Source: Macrococcoides animalis
GTDB lineage: Bacteria > Bacillota > Bacilli > Staphylococcales > Staphylococcaceae
DNA length: 64,000 nt
Direction: 5' to 3'
Assembly: GCF_047425875.1 (NCBI RefSeq)
Contig: NZ_CP179727.1
Coordinates: forward strand, 372,001 to 436,000
Numbering within the stretch: position 1 is the first letter of the stretch; each line of letters opens with the position of its first letter. The translations under genes were made by a program, and so were the position numbers. The notes beneath the pieces were generated by a model. The model was given only the letters and a program-made list of their open reading frames with translations. It was not told the origin of the DNA and made no database searches. This document shows positions 45,536-54,742 of the stretch, piece by piece.

Positions 45536-46777
45536 TTAGTAGTCGTGATTATATGCTTTCTTTAAAGCTTCGTACTCTTTTGGAGAGCAATAAACAAAAT
45601 GGTCTGGCGCTACTTCACGTAGTTCTAAAACATCATCTGCAGTGTATGCATGTACATCTGGGTTATATGTTTTACGTACACGCGTACGTTCTGATTCTGG
45701 ATCTGGTAAAGGTATTGCTGATAATAATGACTTCGTATACTCATGAAGTGGATTGTTATATATTGCATCCGCAGGTCCAACTTCAACTAATTTACCAAAG
45801 TACATTACTCCGATACGATCTGAAATGTACTTAACCATTGATAAATCATGGGCAATAAATAGGAACGTAATACCACGCTCGTTTTGTAATTTCTGCATTA
45901 AGTTTACAACTTGTGCTTGAATCGATACGTCTAATGCTGAGATAGGTTCATCGGCAATAATAAATTCTGGTTCTACTGCTAGTGCTCTCGCAATCCCAAT
46001 ACGTTGACGTTGTCCACCAGAGAATTCATGTGGATAGCGATTGGCGTGTTCTTTTGATAAACCTACAGTTTCTAATAATTCATAAACACGATTTGCACGG
46101 TCCTGTTTATTTTTTGCTAATTTATGAATATCGATACCTTCAGCAATAATATCCATAACTTTAAGTCTTGGGTTTAATGATGCATATGGATCCTGAAAGA
46201 TCATTTGCATGCGACGATTGAATTTTAATAAATCTTTTTTATTTTTGATTGATTGAATATCCGTACCATCAAATATAACTTGTCCACCTGTAGCATCGTA
46301 TAATTTTATTAAAGTTCTTCCAGTTGTAGATTTACCACAACCAGACTCTCCTACCAGCCCTAAAGTTTCACCACGAAATATATCAAACGTTATATCATCA
46401 ATCGCTCTTACTTCATTTTTCTTGCCAATATTGAAGTACTGTTTTAAGTTTTTAACTTCGATTAATTTCGTCTTTCCTTCAGCATATGGCTTTGTTGGCA
46501 ATGCTGCTTTTTCTGCTTCAGTTAATTCTGTTTTATTTAAATCAGCTTCAGAATAGTGAGATGCATCTTCAATAATCTCATCTTCACTAACTTCTATTGG
46601 ACCATCTTCTATTGTATGTTCTTCAACTTTAGTGTCCATTTGATTTTGAGTTGTTTTTACATTTTCATTTGAGTTAAGTCTTGTTGTATTATTCATATTT
46701 GTTTCAACTTTATTATCATTACCTTCAGTCACTTTAACGCGACCATCCGTATTATTATGAACTCTATCATCCCTCAT
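45536..46777 (-). CDS. oppF: Oligopeptide ABC transporter ATPase OppF with extended N-terminus
   Basis: A 413-aa ABC ATPase. The catalytic core begins near residue 105 (LIEVKNLKQYFNIG), with Walker A GESGCGKSTTGRT, signature HEFSGGQRQRIGIARA, Walker B FIIADEPISALD and an Opp-type C-terminal domain. OppF proteins are usually about 310 aa; here about 100 extra N-terminal residues are acidic, Asn/Thr/Glu-rich and probably disordered. ATG 46777 overlaps the oppD stop (TAATG). The extension reads in frame with no alternative strong start. Its function is unknown. Confidence 0.9.
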   Translation of the reverse strand: MRDDRVHNNTDGRVKVTEGNDNKVETNMNNTTRLNSNENVKTTQNQMDTKVEEHTIEDGPIEVSEDEIIEDASHYSEADLNKTELTEAEKAALPTKPYAEGKTKLIEVKNLKQYFNIGKKNEVRAIDDITFDIFRGETLGLVGESGCGKSTTGRTLIKLYDATGGQVIFDGTDIQSIKNKKDLLKFNRRMQMIFQDPYASLNPRLKVMDIIAEGIDIHKLAKNKQDRANRVYELLETVGLSKEHANRYPHEFSGGQRQRIGIARALAVEPEFIIADEPISALDVSIQAQVVNLMQKLQNERGITFLFIAHDLSMVKYISDRIGVMYFGKLVEVGPADAIYNNPLHEYTKSLLSAIPLPDPESERTRVRKTYNPDVHAYTADDVLELREVAPDHFVYCSPKEYEALKKAYNHDY

Positions 46778-47850
46778 TAGAAGTTAACCCCCTCTACACG
46801 TTTTGGTTCTGCATAATCACCAGGCATCGGGCGCAGTTTTTGTTTAACCATCTCAGGAAGTTCAACTTTTGGTGCTTGAGGATCCATTAACCATGATTTA
46901 ACAAAGTGTGTGTCTGATACTTGATACCAAGGTGGCTCTTGTTCAAAATCAATTTGTAATGCATAATCTGAACGACGTGCAAATGCATCTCCAACTGGTG
47001 GTTTAATTAAGTCTGGTGGTGTACCAGGAATTGCTTTAAGTTCTGTATCTTGATGCGTATCTAAACTTGGCATAGAAGATAACAGTCCCCAAGTATATGG
47101 ATGCTTCGGATTGTAGAAGATTTCGTCTACAGTTCCAGTTTCAACGATTTGACCACCATACATAACAGCTACACGGTCAGCAACGTTAGCAACTACTCCT
47201 AAATCATGAGTAATAAAGATAATTGATGTATCAATTTTCTTTTGTAAGTCTTTCATTAATTCTAAAATTTGCGCTTGAATGGTAACATCAAGTGCTGTTG
47301 TCGGCTCATCAGCAATTAGAATTTTTGGATCACATGCAAGTGCTGTCGCAATAACGATACGTTGACGTTGACCACCTGAGAATTGGTGAGGATAATTGTT
47401 AAATCGTCCCTCAGGATTTGGAAGACCCACTAAGCGTAAGATATCTAACGCACGTTCTTTCGCCTCTGCTTTTGATAACTTTTGGTGCTTAATCAGTGGT
47501 TCCATTACTTGCTTACCGATTTTCATTGTTGGATTTAATGATGTCATTGGATCCTGGAAGATCATTGAGATATCTTTTCCACGTACTTGTTGCATTTCTT
47601 TTTCTGATAGCTTCGCTAAATCTTTCCCATCAAAAAGGATTTCTCCTTCTTTAATGCGAGAGGGCGGTGTTGGTAAAAGTCTCATGATTGCTTTTGTTGT
47701 TACTGATTTACCTGAACCCGACTCCCCAACAATTGCTAATGTTTCTGCTTTATCTAAGTGGAAATCAACTCCACGTACTGCTTGAACTTCCCCCGCGTTA
47801 ATATCGAAGGAAACTTTTAAATTCTTAACTTCTAAAATTCGTTCTGCCAT
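46777..47850 (-). CDS. oppD: Oligopeptide ABC transporter ATPase OppD
   Basis: A 357-aa ABC ATPase: Walker A GESGSGKSVTTKA, signature HQFSGGQRQRIVIATA, Walker B ILIADEPTTALD. The C-terminal Opp/Dpp domain has AIPGTPPDLIKPPVGDAFARRSDYA, where the cysteines that hold an iron-sulfur cluster in some homologues are absent. It pairs with OppF on the membrane subunits OppB/OppC. It starts 14 bp after oppC. Confidence 0.95.
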   Translation of the reverse strand: MAERILEVKNLKVSFDINAGEVQAVRGVDFHLDKAETLAIVGESGSGKSVTTKAIMRLLPTPPSRIKEGEILFDGKDLAKLSEKEMQQVRGKDISMIFQDPMTSLNPTMKIGKQVMEPLIKHQKLSKAEAKERALDILRLVGLPNPEGRFNNYPHQFSGGQRQRIVIATALACDPKILIADEPTTALDVTIQAQILELMKDLQKKIDTSIIFITHDLGVVANVADRVAVMYGGQIVETGTVDEIFYNPKHPYTWGLLSSMPSLDTHQDTELKAIPGTPPDLIKPPVGDAFARRSDYALQIDFEQEPPWYQVSDTHFVKSWLMDPQAPKVELPEMVKQKLRPMPGDYAEPKRVEGVNF

Positions 47851-47864
47851 TGATATTTCCTCCT

Positions 47865-48923
47865 TTATTTACGCATTTTTGGATCGAATGCATCACGTAC
47901 ACCATCACCAAATAGATAGAAACATAAAATTAATAATGATAATACTAAAGATGGTGCAAACATTTGATATGGATGAATGAGTAACATTTTACGTCCATCA
48001 TTTACTAATCCCCCTAAAGAAATCATTGGAGGCTCTAATCCTAAACCGATGAAACTTAAGAATGCTTCGAAGAAAATCGCTCCTGGGATAGAGAACATCG
48101 CAGTAACAATGATTGGTCCTAATGTATTCGGTAAAATATGTTTGAAAATTAAACTACTATTAGAAGCACCTAATGTTCTTGATGCTAAAATGTACTCTTG
48201 ACCTTTCAATTTCAAGAATTGGCCACGAACGATACGACTCATTCCAATCCAACCTGTCACTGACATCGCCAAGATAATTGTCCATAAACTTCCACCGAAA
48301 AGAATTACAAATAAAATCATAATGATTAAGTTAGGAATTGACGAAATGATTTCAATAATACGCTGCATTAAAGTATCAACCCAACCGCCAAAGAATCCCG
48401 AAATCGAGCCGTACGTTATACCAATAACAACATCAAGGAATGCAGCAACGATACCAATGAAAATAGATATTTGTGTCCCTTTCCATGTACGTGTAAATAT
48501 ATCACGGCCAAGTTGGTCAGTTCCAAACCAGTAGGCTTCTTTAACATTTTTAGATTTATAAACATCAAATCCATCTTTATCTTTACCATCAAAAGGTAAG
48601 AATCCAACATCTTTTAATGCCATAATTTTTGGTGGCAAATTAGAATGATCAACGTTTTGAGCTTTGTGTGTATGTCCACTAATCATTGGTCCAATAAGGG
48701 CCATTAATGCAAGTAAGATTAAGCCAATTAAACCTAAGATGGCTGCTTTGTTCGCTTTTAATTGTAACCACGCATCTTGCCAAAATGTCTTAGATTCTCT
48801 TTCAATCTTTTCCTCATTTATTTCATCACGATTGGCCAGAACAAATGAACCAGGAGGTGTCGTTAAATTTTGATTTAAATTTGCATGACTAATATTCTCT
48901 TCTACTTCATTAAACTTTGTCAT
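47865..48923 (-). CDS. oppC: Oligopeptide permease OppC
   Basis: A 352-aa membrane subunit. A 55-residue cytosolic N-terminus precedes TM1 (about 60-80), then a loop of about 65 residues with a FGTDQLGRDIFTRTWKGTQ segment, and five more helices. The ATPase-docking EAA loop includes LASRTLGASNSSLIFKHILPN. It starts at the TAATG overlap with the oppB stop. Confidence 0.94.
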   Translation of the reverse strand: MTKFNEVEENISHANLNQNLTTPPGSFVLANRDEINEEKIERESKTFWQDAWLQLKANKAAILGLIGLILLALMALIGPMISGHTHKAQNVDHSNLPPKIMALKDVGFLPFDGKDKDGFDVYKSKNVKEAYWFGTDQLGRDIFTRTWKGTQISIFIGIVAAFLDVVIGITYGSISGFFGGWVDTLMQRIIEIISSIPNLIIMILFVILFGGSLWTIILAMSVTGWIGMSRIVRGQFLKLKGQEYILASRTLGASNSSLIFKHILPNTLGPIIVTAMFSIPGAIFFEAFLSFIGLGLEPPMISLGGLVNDGRKMLLIHPYQMFAPSLVLSLLILCFYLFGDGVRDAFDPKMRK

Positions 48924-49849
48924 TAATCTCTACCTCCTTGAACACGGATACGTGGATCGATGATGCCATATAATACGTCAACAATGAATAATACTGCTAC
49001 GAATAATGCACAGATGAATACTGTAAGCGCCATAATAACTGGATAATCATTCATTTGTATAGAACGTACAAATTGGTCACCTAATCCTGGGATACCAAAT
49101 ATTGTCTCGATTGTTAAAGCACCTGTTAAGATACTCACTGTCATAGGACCAATTAAAGTAATGATGGGAATTAACGCGTTACGTAATGCATGCCCAAATA
49201 ATACTTTTGGCGTTGAGTTCCCTTTCGCTTTTGCCAGTGTAATATAATCAGAACTTAATACTTCTATCATTTCAGAACGAATATAACGCGCGATCGTTGC
49301 AATTACCCCGGCTGATAAAGCGATAGCCGGTAATACTGCATAACTAATATCTTCCCACCCTGCAACAGGGAACAATTGTACTTTTACCGCTAAGAAATAT
49401 TGTAATAATACTGCTAATACGAATGATGGTACTGAAATTGCAAATACCGAGAATACTGTAGCTAAATAATCTACCCATGTATTCTGCTTAACGGCTGCAA
49501 CTACACCTAATATAATACCGATTACGATACCAATAATCATTGCGTACAATCCGATTTCCGCTGATGGGCCAAGACGAGGAATGATTAAACCTAATACCTC
49601 TTTATTATCATATTGGAAAGAAACTCCAAAATCTCCGGTTGCAGCTTTCTTTAAATAATTTACATACTGAACTGGCAGTGGATCATTTAATCCGTATTTT
49701 TCATTAACGATTGCTTTTTGTTCTGCTGATAACTTTTCGTCATTAAACGGAGAACCTGGCATTAATTTCATCAAAAAGAACGTTGCCGTCATAACAATGA
49801 ACAAAGTTAAAAGCATATAAGCAATACGCTTAATCGTATATTTTAACAT
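48923..49849 (-). CDS. oppB: Oligopeptide permease OppB
   Basis: A 308-aa membrane subunit with six helices. It has the family N-terminus (IKRIAYMLLTLFIVMTATFFL), the LMPGSPF motif and the EAA loop TLAKAKGNSTPKVLFGHALRN. It forms the translocation pore with OppC. It is preceded by oppA1 and an intervening hairpin, and followed by oppC through a TAATG overlap. Confidence 0.95.
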   Translation of the reverse strand: MLKYTIKRIAYMLLTLFIVMTATFFLMKLMPGSPFNDEKLSAEQKAIVNEKYGLNDPLPVQYVNYLKKAATGDFGVSFQYDNKEVLGLIIPRLGPSAEIGLYAMIIGIVIGIILGVVAAVKQNTWVDYLATVFSVFAISVPSFVLAVLLQYFLAVKVQLFPVAGWEDISYAVLPAIALSAGVIATIARYIRSEMIEVLSSDYITLAKAKGNSTPKVLFGHALRNALIPIITLIGPMTVSILTGALTIETIFGIPGLGDQFVRSIQMNDYPVIMALTVFICALFVAVLFIVDVLYGIIDPRIRVQGGRD

Positions 49850-49959
49850 GCACTTCTTCCTCCCTTATATTTAAATGTAGTGCAAAAGCTTTTTTGCTCT
49901 AATAATATAATAACTAAATTTTCTCATAATTCATACAATTATTTTTATTTATTTAAAAA

Positions 49960-49984
49960 GAAGGATATTAATAGCATATCCTTC
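49960..49984 (-). terminator. Hairpin between oppA1 and oppB (weak terminator)
   Basis: GAAGGATAT and its complement form a 9-bp stem with a 7-nt loop, followed on the minus strand by TTTTTAAA. It may lower transcription into oppBCDF relative to the binding-protein gene, a common arrangement in ABC operons. Confidence 0.55.
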
Positions 49985-50006
49985 CTCCTAAATTTTTTTC
50001 AAAATA

Positions 50007-51650
50007 CTATTTTTCAATTGAAGTTTCTTTAAATGAGTAATCTCCAGCAAATTTATGTGAAACGATATTTTTAACGTAAGGTTGTGTTAAAAATGCACTT
50101 CCGCGTTGATAGATTGGAATGATTACTGCTTCATTTAAGAATTCTGTTTCAGCATCTTGTAATGTCGTCCATCGTTTTTCAACATCTGTTAACAATGGGC
50201 CATTTGCATCTTCAATCGCTTTATCGTAAGTTTTTGAAGACCAACCTGTTTGGTTATGTGGACCATCTGTAACAAACATATCTAAGAACGTCATTGGGTC
50301 TGGATAGTCAGGACCCCAACCTGCTAATGATAACTCGTAATTACCTTTAGATTCTAAATCTAACTTTTGTTTGAAAGGTTGTTGTTTAATTTTTAAAGTA
50401 ACTCCTGGTAAATTCGTTTCAACTTGTTCTTTGAAGTATTCTGCATCTTTCTTTGAAGTTTCAGAGTCAAATGTTAAGAATTCAAAAGTGAACTTATCTT
50501 TACCTAAAGTCTTTTTCGCTTTCTCGAGTGAATCTTTTGCTGCTTCTGCATCAAAGTTTAACGGTGACTTAACACCTTCAACATAGTCTTTGCCTGATTC
50601 GTCTTTAACAAAATCTTTTGGCATTAAAGTATCAATAGCTACAGAACCATTGTTTAAATTATTTTTAACGTATTTTTCTTTATCGATTGATTTAGCTAAA
50701 GCCATACGTAAATCTTTATTCTGTAAATCTTTATTTTTCGTTTGGTTCATTCTAATGAAGAAAGTCGATGCATCTAATTCAGTTGAGAAGTTTTTATCTT
50801 TTTTGTATTTATCAATAAATTCAGCTGGTAAACCAATACGGTCAACTTTTCCTGTCGTAAACATGTTTACACCTGAGTTTGGATCTTTTAATACTTTATA
50901 AGTAATTTTATCTAATTTCACTTTATCTTTATCATAATATTTATCATTCTTAGATAAAGTAAATTTATCTTCAGTTTTCCATTCGCTTAATGTAAATGGT
51001 CCATTGTATAAAGTATCTTTTTCAGTAGTACCAAATTTGTCGCCTTTTTCTTTAACGAATTTCTCATTTTGTGGTAAGAAAGTACCAAAGGCTAATAATT
51101 CGTTGAAATATGGTTTAGATTTCTCTAATTCAAATTCTAAAGTAGTGTCATTTACGGCTTTGACACCTAATTCAGTAGGTTTCATTTTTCCTTTATTAAC
51201 AGCTTCAGCATTTTTTAAATCATACATAATATATGCATATTCAGCAGCTGTTTTAGGGTCTAAAGTTCTTTGCCAAGCAAATACGAAGTCTTTTGCTGTA
51301 ACTTTGTCTCCGTTAGACCATTTTGCATCGTCACGTAATTCAATTGTCCATTTTTTACCGTCGGCTGAGATTTTTGGCTCACCTTTAGCAATTGCCGGGA
51401 CGGCTTTATCATCTTTATCTAATGTGTATAATCCTTCTATTGTTTGGTTGTAAACATTAAATGAAACAGAATCCGTTGCTAATGATGAGTCCATCGTTGG
51501 AATATCACTTGCAGCAACTAAACGTAACGTTTTACCCTCTCCACCAGCTGATGAGCCAGTTTCTGTTCCACCTTTCTTGCCAGAACATGCTGCAAGAACC
51601 ATCGTGATAGCTAAGAATAAAACTAATAGCGATTTTACCTGTTTTTTCAT
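50007..51650 (-). CDS. oppA: Oligopeptide-binding lipoprotein OppA (copy 1)
   Basis: A 547-aa SBP family 5 lipoprotein, lipobox MVLAAC followed by a Gly/Ser/Thr linker. It has KDFVFAWQRTLDPKTAAEYAYI and LAGWGPDYPDPMTFLDMF as in copy 2, with many blocks identical between the two. It heads oppBCDF. Its promoter carries a near-perfect CodY box. The two copies flanking BCDF probably share the same membrane complex and broaden the peptide range; this is inference. Confidence 0.94.
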   Translation of the reverse strand: MKKQVKSLLVLFLAITMVLAACSGKKGGTETGSSAGGEGKTLRLVAASDIPTMDSSLATDSVSFNVYNQTIEGLYTLDKDDKAVPAIAKGEPKISADGKKWTIELRDDAKWSNGDKVTAKDFVFAWQRTLDPKTAAEYAYIMYDLKNAEAVNKGKMKPTELGVKAVNDTTLEFELEKSKPYFNELLAFGTFLPQNEKFVKEKGDKFGTTEKDTLYNGPFTLSEWKTEDKFTLSKNDKYYDKDKVKLDKITYKVLKDPNSGVNMFTTGKVDRIGLPAEFIDKYKKDKNFSTELDASTFFIRMNQTKNKDLQNKDLRMALAKSIDKEKYVKNNLNNGSVAIDTLMPKDFVKDESGKDYVEGVKSPLNFDAEAAKDSLEKAKKTLGKDKFTFEFLTFDSETSKKDAEYFKEQVETNLPGVTLKIKQQPFKQKLDLESKGNYELSLAGWGPDYPDPMTFLDMFVTDGPHNQTGWSSKTYDKAIEDANGPLLTDVEKRWTTLQDAETEFLNEAVIIPIYQRGSAFLTQPYVKNIVSHKFAGDYSFKETSIEK

Positions 51651-51682
51651 TTCTTTCCCCCATTTCTTAATTGCCTCTGGTT

Positions 51683-51733
51683 AATTTTCAGAAGATTAAC
51701 TTTATTATAAATGTTTTGGTATTTAAATAGCAA
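51683..51733 (-). promoter_or_regulatory. oppA1 promoter with CodY box
   Basis: On the minus strand TTGCTA (51728-51733), 18 bp, TATAAT (51704-51709). The box 51683-51697 reads AATCTTCTGAAAATT, 14 of 15 matches to the CodY consensus AATTTTCWGAAAATT, on the predicted transcription start. The remainder to 51950 is AT-rich with no other recognised element. Confidence 0.78.
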
Positions 51734-51967
51734 TAACTTTTTATACATTTTTTTAAATAATTTTCAGCCTTTTTATGCATGATAGTGCACTAAAGTGTTA
51801 AACTGATGGTATATTTATACTATATAATGTATATAAAAATGTTGTGAATACGAGTTTAATACTATTTTAATTATTTTTATTTCGTGATTATTCATTTTTA
51901 TAACATTTTATATGCATATATTAAAATTATAGTTATAATAAATAAAGTTAAATCAGGAGGTATAATA

Positions 51968-52324
51968 GTGAAGAAATACATCATAATATGTGTAATTGAA
52001 GTTGGCTTAAGTGTTCTTTATACACTTTTTAAAGGTTTAAGTTTATTACATTTTCTAAATGGAATATTTACAGTGTCATTGATTGGTCTATGTATCGGAC
52101 TGTTGATGTTGATGTATGGTGATGGCGCGTACAGTATTATGGGACATTCATTTAGAAAGTTTAATTATATGTTGGCACCGAAGCGTATTAAAGAAACAAT
52201 GGAGGAAGACCCTAATTTCAGTACAAAATTACGTATTAGACAAGAAAAGTATACTTGGACTAATCCTATTTTGTTCGTGTCACTAGGATTAGTTGTTATA
52301 AGTTTAGGATGGATGTTTGTTTAA
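51968..52324 (+). CDS. DUF3899-like two-to-three-helix membrane protein
   Basis: A 118-aa membrane protein with helices at about 3-20, 28-50 and 98-117, and a charged central loop (KRIKETMEEDPNFSTKLRIRQEKY). This resembles DUF3899, a family of unknown function. GTG 51968 follows CAGGAGG by seven bases and gives the compact N-terminus MKKYIIICVIEVGL; the ATG at 51884 has no ribosome binding site. It is divergent from oppA1. Confidence 0.7.
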   Translation: MKKYIIICVIEVGLSVLYTLFKGLSLLHFLNGIFTVSLIGLCIGLLMLMYGDGAYSIMGHSFRKFNYMLAPKRIKETMEEDPNFSTKLRIRQEKYTWTNPILFVSLGLVVISLGWMFV

Positions 52325-52435
52325 AGAGATGAGAATGTTGGAAATTTAAGATTTGGACGATAAACCCAGTTTGTTAGCCAATTTTTTGAATATCCATGTA
52401 TTTATCTTTCCCTTCTTTATTGTAGACATTAACAT

Positions 52436-52475
52436 AAAAATGAGTGAGAAAAATTAATTTCTCACTCATTTTTAT
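52436..52475. terminator. Bidirectional terminator at the fabF end
   Basis: A long stem AAAAATGAGTGAGAAA with its complement and a 6-nt loop. It overlaps the end of fabF by four bases and serves both converging genes. Confidence 0.8.
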
Positions 52476-53710
52476 TGTTTACTATACTTCTTTAATACTA
52501 GCACTGCGTTGTGTCCACCAAATCCTAAACTATTTGTCATCGCGTACTCAATATCACGTTCAACACTTTTATTCGGCACGAAGTTTAAGCCAAATGCTTT
52601 CTCATCTTGTTGATGTATTGTAGGTGCAATCTTTCCAGTTTCGATTGATAAAGCTGTAATGATTGTTTCAATTGCGCCTGTTGCACCAAGTAAGTGACCT
52701 GTCATAGATTTCGTAGATGATACAAGTAATTTCTCAGCATGCTCCCCAAAAGTTGTATTTATTGCCATCGCCTCATATTCATCACCAATCGGTGTACTAG
52801 TACCGTGTGCGTTTAAGTAATCAATCTTATTAGGTTCAATACCAGCATCCTTTAATGCCATCTTCATAGTACGAACGCCACCTTCACCATTTGGCGCTGG
52901 AGCTGTAATATGATGTGCATCACCATTGTTACCATATCCGACAACTTCAGCATAAATATGAGCACCACGTGCCAATGCATGTTCTAAATTTTCTAACACA
53001 ACAACGCCTGCACCTTCACCCATAACAAAACCATCACGCCCTTCTTGATACGGTCGACATGCTGTTTCAGGATCTGCATTTGTACTTAATGCACGGTTAG
53101 ATGTGAAACCTGCAATACTTAATCGAGTAATCGGTGCTTCAGTTCCACCAGCAATCATCACATCTGCATCTCCATATTGAATCATACGTGTTGCATCCCC
53201 AATAGAGTTTGTACCTGTTGCACAAGCTGTTACTGTACACCCATTAGGTCCTTTTGCACCTAAATCAATTGAAACTTGTCCTGCTGCCATATCAGGGATT
53301 AACATTGGAACAAAGAATGGACTCACGCGTCTTGGTCCTTTATCCACTAATGTTTGATGTGCATTTTCGAATGACTCAATACCACCAATACCAGAACCTA
53401 GCCAAACTCCGATTCGGTCACTATTATCATCCGTAATTTCTAATTTAGAATCTTTTAACGCCTCACGTGCTGCAACAACTGCATATTGCGTAAAACGGTC
53501 CATTCGACGCGCTTCTTTTAGTGGCATATGCTCTTCTATATTAAAGTTTTTTAACTCTCCAGCAACTTTTACTGCTAAATCTTCATTTTCAATACGTGTA
53601 ATCGTTGCTATTCCGTTTACACCGTTAATCGCATTTTCAAATGTTGTACGAGCATCATTTCCGATTGGGCTTAATGCGCCGATACCTGTAATTACGACTC
53701 TATTCTTCAT
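52472..53710 (-). CDS. fabF: 3-oxoacyl-ACP synthase II
   Basis: A 412-aa condensing enzyme for chain elongation. The catalytic Cys is in VTACATGTNSIGDA and the two His in HGTSTPIGD and GHLLGATGAIE. Length matches S. aureus FabF. ATG 53710 follows AAGGAGAATTAATTG and starts three bases after the fabH stop, so both are cotranscribed from the FapR-controlled fabH promoter. Confidence 0.96.
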   Translation of the reverse strand: MKNRVVITGIGALSPIGNDARTTFENAINGVNGIATITRIENEDLAVKVAGELKNFNIEEHMPLKEARRMDRFTQYAVVAAREALKDSKLEITDDNSDRIGVWLGSGIGGIESFENAHQTLVDKGPRRVSPFFVPMLIPDMAAGQVSIDLGAKGPNGCTVTACATGTNSIGDATRMIQYGDADVMIAGGTEAPITRLSIAGFTSNRALSTNADPETACRPYQEGRDGFVMGEGAGVVVLENLEHALARGAHIYAEVVGYGNNGDAHHITAPAPNGEGGVRTMKMALKDAGIEPNKIDYLNAHGTSTPIGDEYEAMAINTTFGEHAEKLLVSSTKSMTGHLLGATGAIETIITALSIETGKIAPTIHQQDEKAFGLNFVPNKSVERDIEYAMTNSLGFGGHNAVLVLKKYSKQ

Positions 53711-53713
53711 CAA

Positions 53714-54664
53714 TTAATTCTCCTTATCTCCCCATATTAAAGTCATTGCACCATAAGTTAAACCGCCACCAAATCCTACAAGCACAAGTTTAGAACCATT
53801 TATCACCTTACCTTGTTCAATTTCATGAAATAGTGATAATGGAATACTAGCAGCAGATGTATTCCCATATCTATCTACTGTAACACTCATTTTTTCAGGT
53901 GGTATTCCCAAACGTTCTCTCGCAGATTCCATAATACGTATATTAGCTTGATGAGGGATAAACATATCTATATCTTCTGAAATCAATCCGGCTTTCTCCA
54001 CTGATTTCGATGATACTTCTCCCATAATACGCACTGCAAATTTAAATACTTCGCGTCCATTCATTTCAAGTAATCCTGACTCCTTATTTTCAAATAAGTA
54101 CTTACCACCTGAACCATCACTGCCCCATTCATGTGATAAGAAACCATATCCTTCAGCGACTTCACTTACTATAACAGCTGCTGCTCCGTCTCCAAATAAT
54201 ATTGCTGTGTTACGGTCATTTAAATTAGCAATTTTAGTTAACTTTTCTGCACCAACGACCAATATGTTTTTACATAGACCTGTTTTAATAAATTGTTCTG
54301 CTGTAATTAAACTATAAATAAAACCCGTACAAGCTGCAAGTTGATCCATTGCAGGAACATTTCTTAAGCCTAATTTATCTTGAAGCATGGTAGCAACAGA
54401 TGGAAATTTATGATCTCCTGTAGCTGATGCTACAATCACCATATCAATTTGGTCTTTATTAATATTAGCATTTTTAATCGCATTTTCGCATGCAATATAA
54501 GCTAAATCACTAACATCTTGATCATCACTTGCAAAACGACGTTCTTTTATTCCTGTCATTTTTGAAATCCATTCATCAGATGTGTCTAAATAACTTTCGA
54601 AATGTGCATTTGTCACTACTCTTTCAGGAATGTAAACCCCTATACCCTTTATACCAACATTCAT
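53714..54664 (-). CDS. fabH: 3-oxoacyl-ACP synthase III
   Basis: A 316-aa enzyme that starts fatty-acid synthesis by condensing an acyl-CoA with malonyl-ACP; Gram-positive forms favour branched primers. Catalytic residues: Cys in AACTGFIYSL, His in PHQANIRI, Asn in YGNTSAAS. ATG 54664 follows AGAGGTG; the GTG at 54673 is in that site. A FapR-like box lies 25-41 bp upstream. Confidence 0.96.
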   Translation of the reverse strand: MNVGIKGIGVYIPERVVTNAHFESYLDTSDEWISKMTGIKERRFASDDQDVSDLAYIACENAIKNANINKDQIDMVIVASATGDHKFPSVATMLQDKLGLRNVPAMDQLAACTGFIYSLITAEQFIKTGLCKNILVVGAEKLTKIANLNDRNTAILFGDGAAAVIVSEVAEGYGFLSHEWGSDGSGGKYLFENKESGLLEMNGREVFKFAVRIMGEVSSKSVEKAGLISEDIDMFIPHQANIRIMESARERLGIPPEKMSVTVDRYGNTSAASIPLSLFHEIEQGKVINGSKLVLVGFGGGLTYGAMTLIWGDKEN

Positions 54665-54688
54665 ATTACGCACCTCTTATATCTACTT

Positions 54689-54732
54689 TTAGTATCTGGT
54701 ACTAATTTATCACAAAATTATAAGAACTTCAA
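54689..54732 (-). promoter_or_regulatory. fabH promoter and FapR operator
   Basis: On the minus strand TTGAAG (54727-54732), 17 bp, TAAATT (54704-54709), and the operator 54689-54705, TTAGTATCTGGTACTAA on the plus strand, a close match to the FapR palindrome and overlapping the -10 edge. Confidence 0.75.
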
Positions 54733-54742
54733 TTAGAAGTTC
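54721..54742 (-). terminator. Hairpin after the med-like gene
   Basis: AAGAACTTC, loop, GAAGTTCTT form a 9-10-bp stem just after the med-like stop. The T tail is interrupted (ATAATTTTG). The fabH -35 box lies in its 3' arm. Confidence 0.5.
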
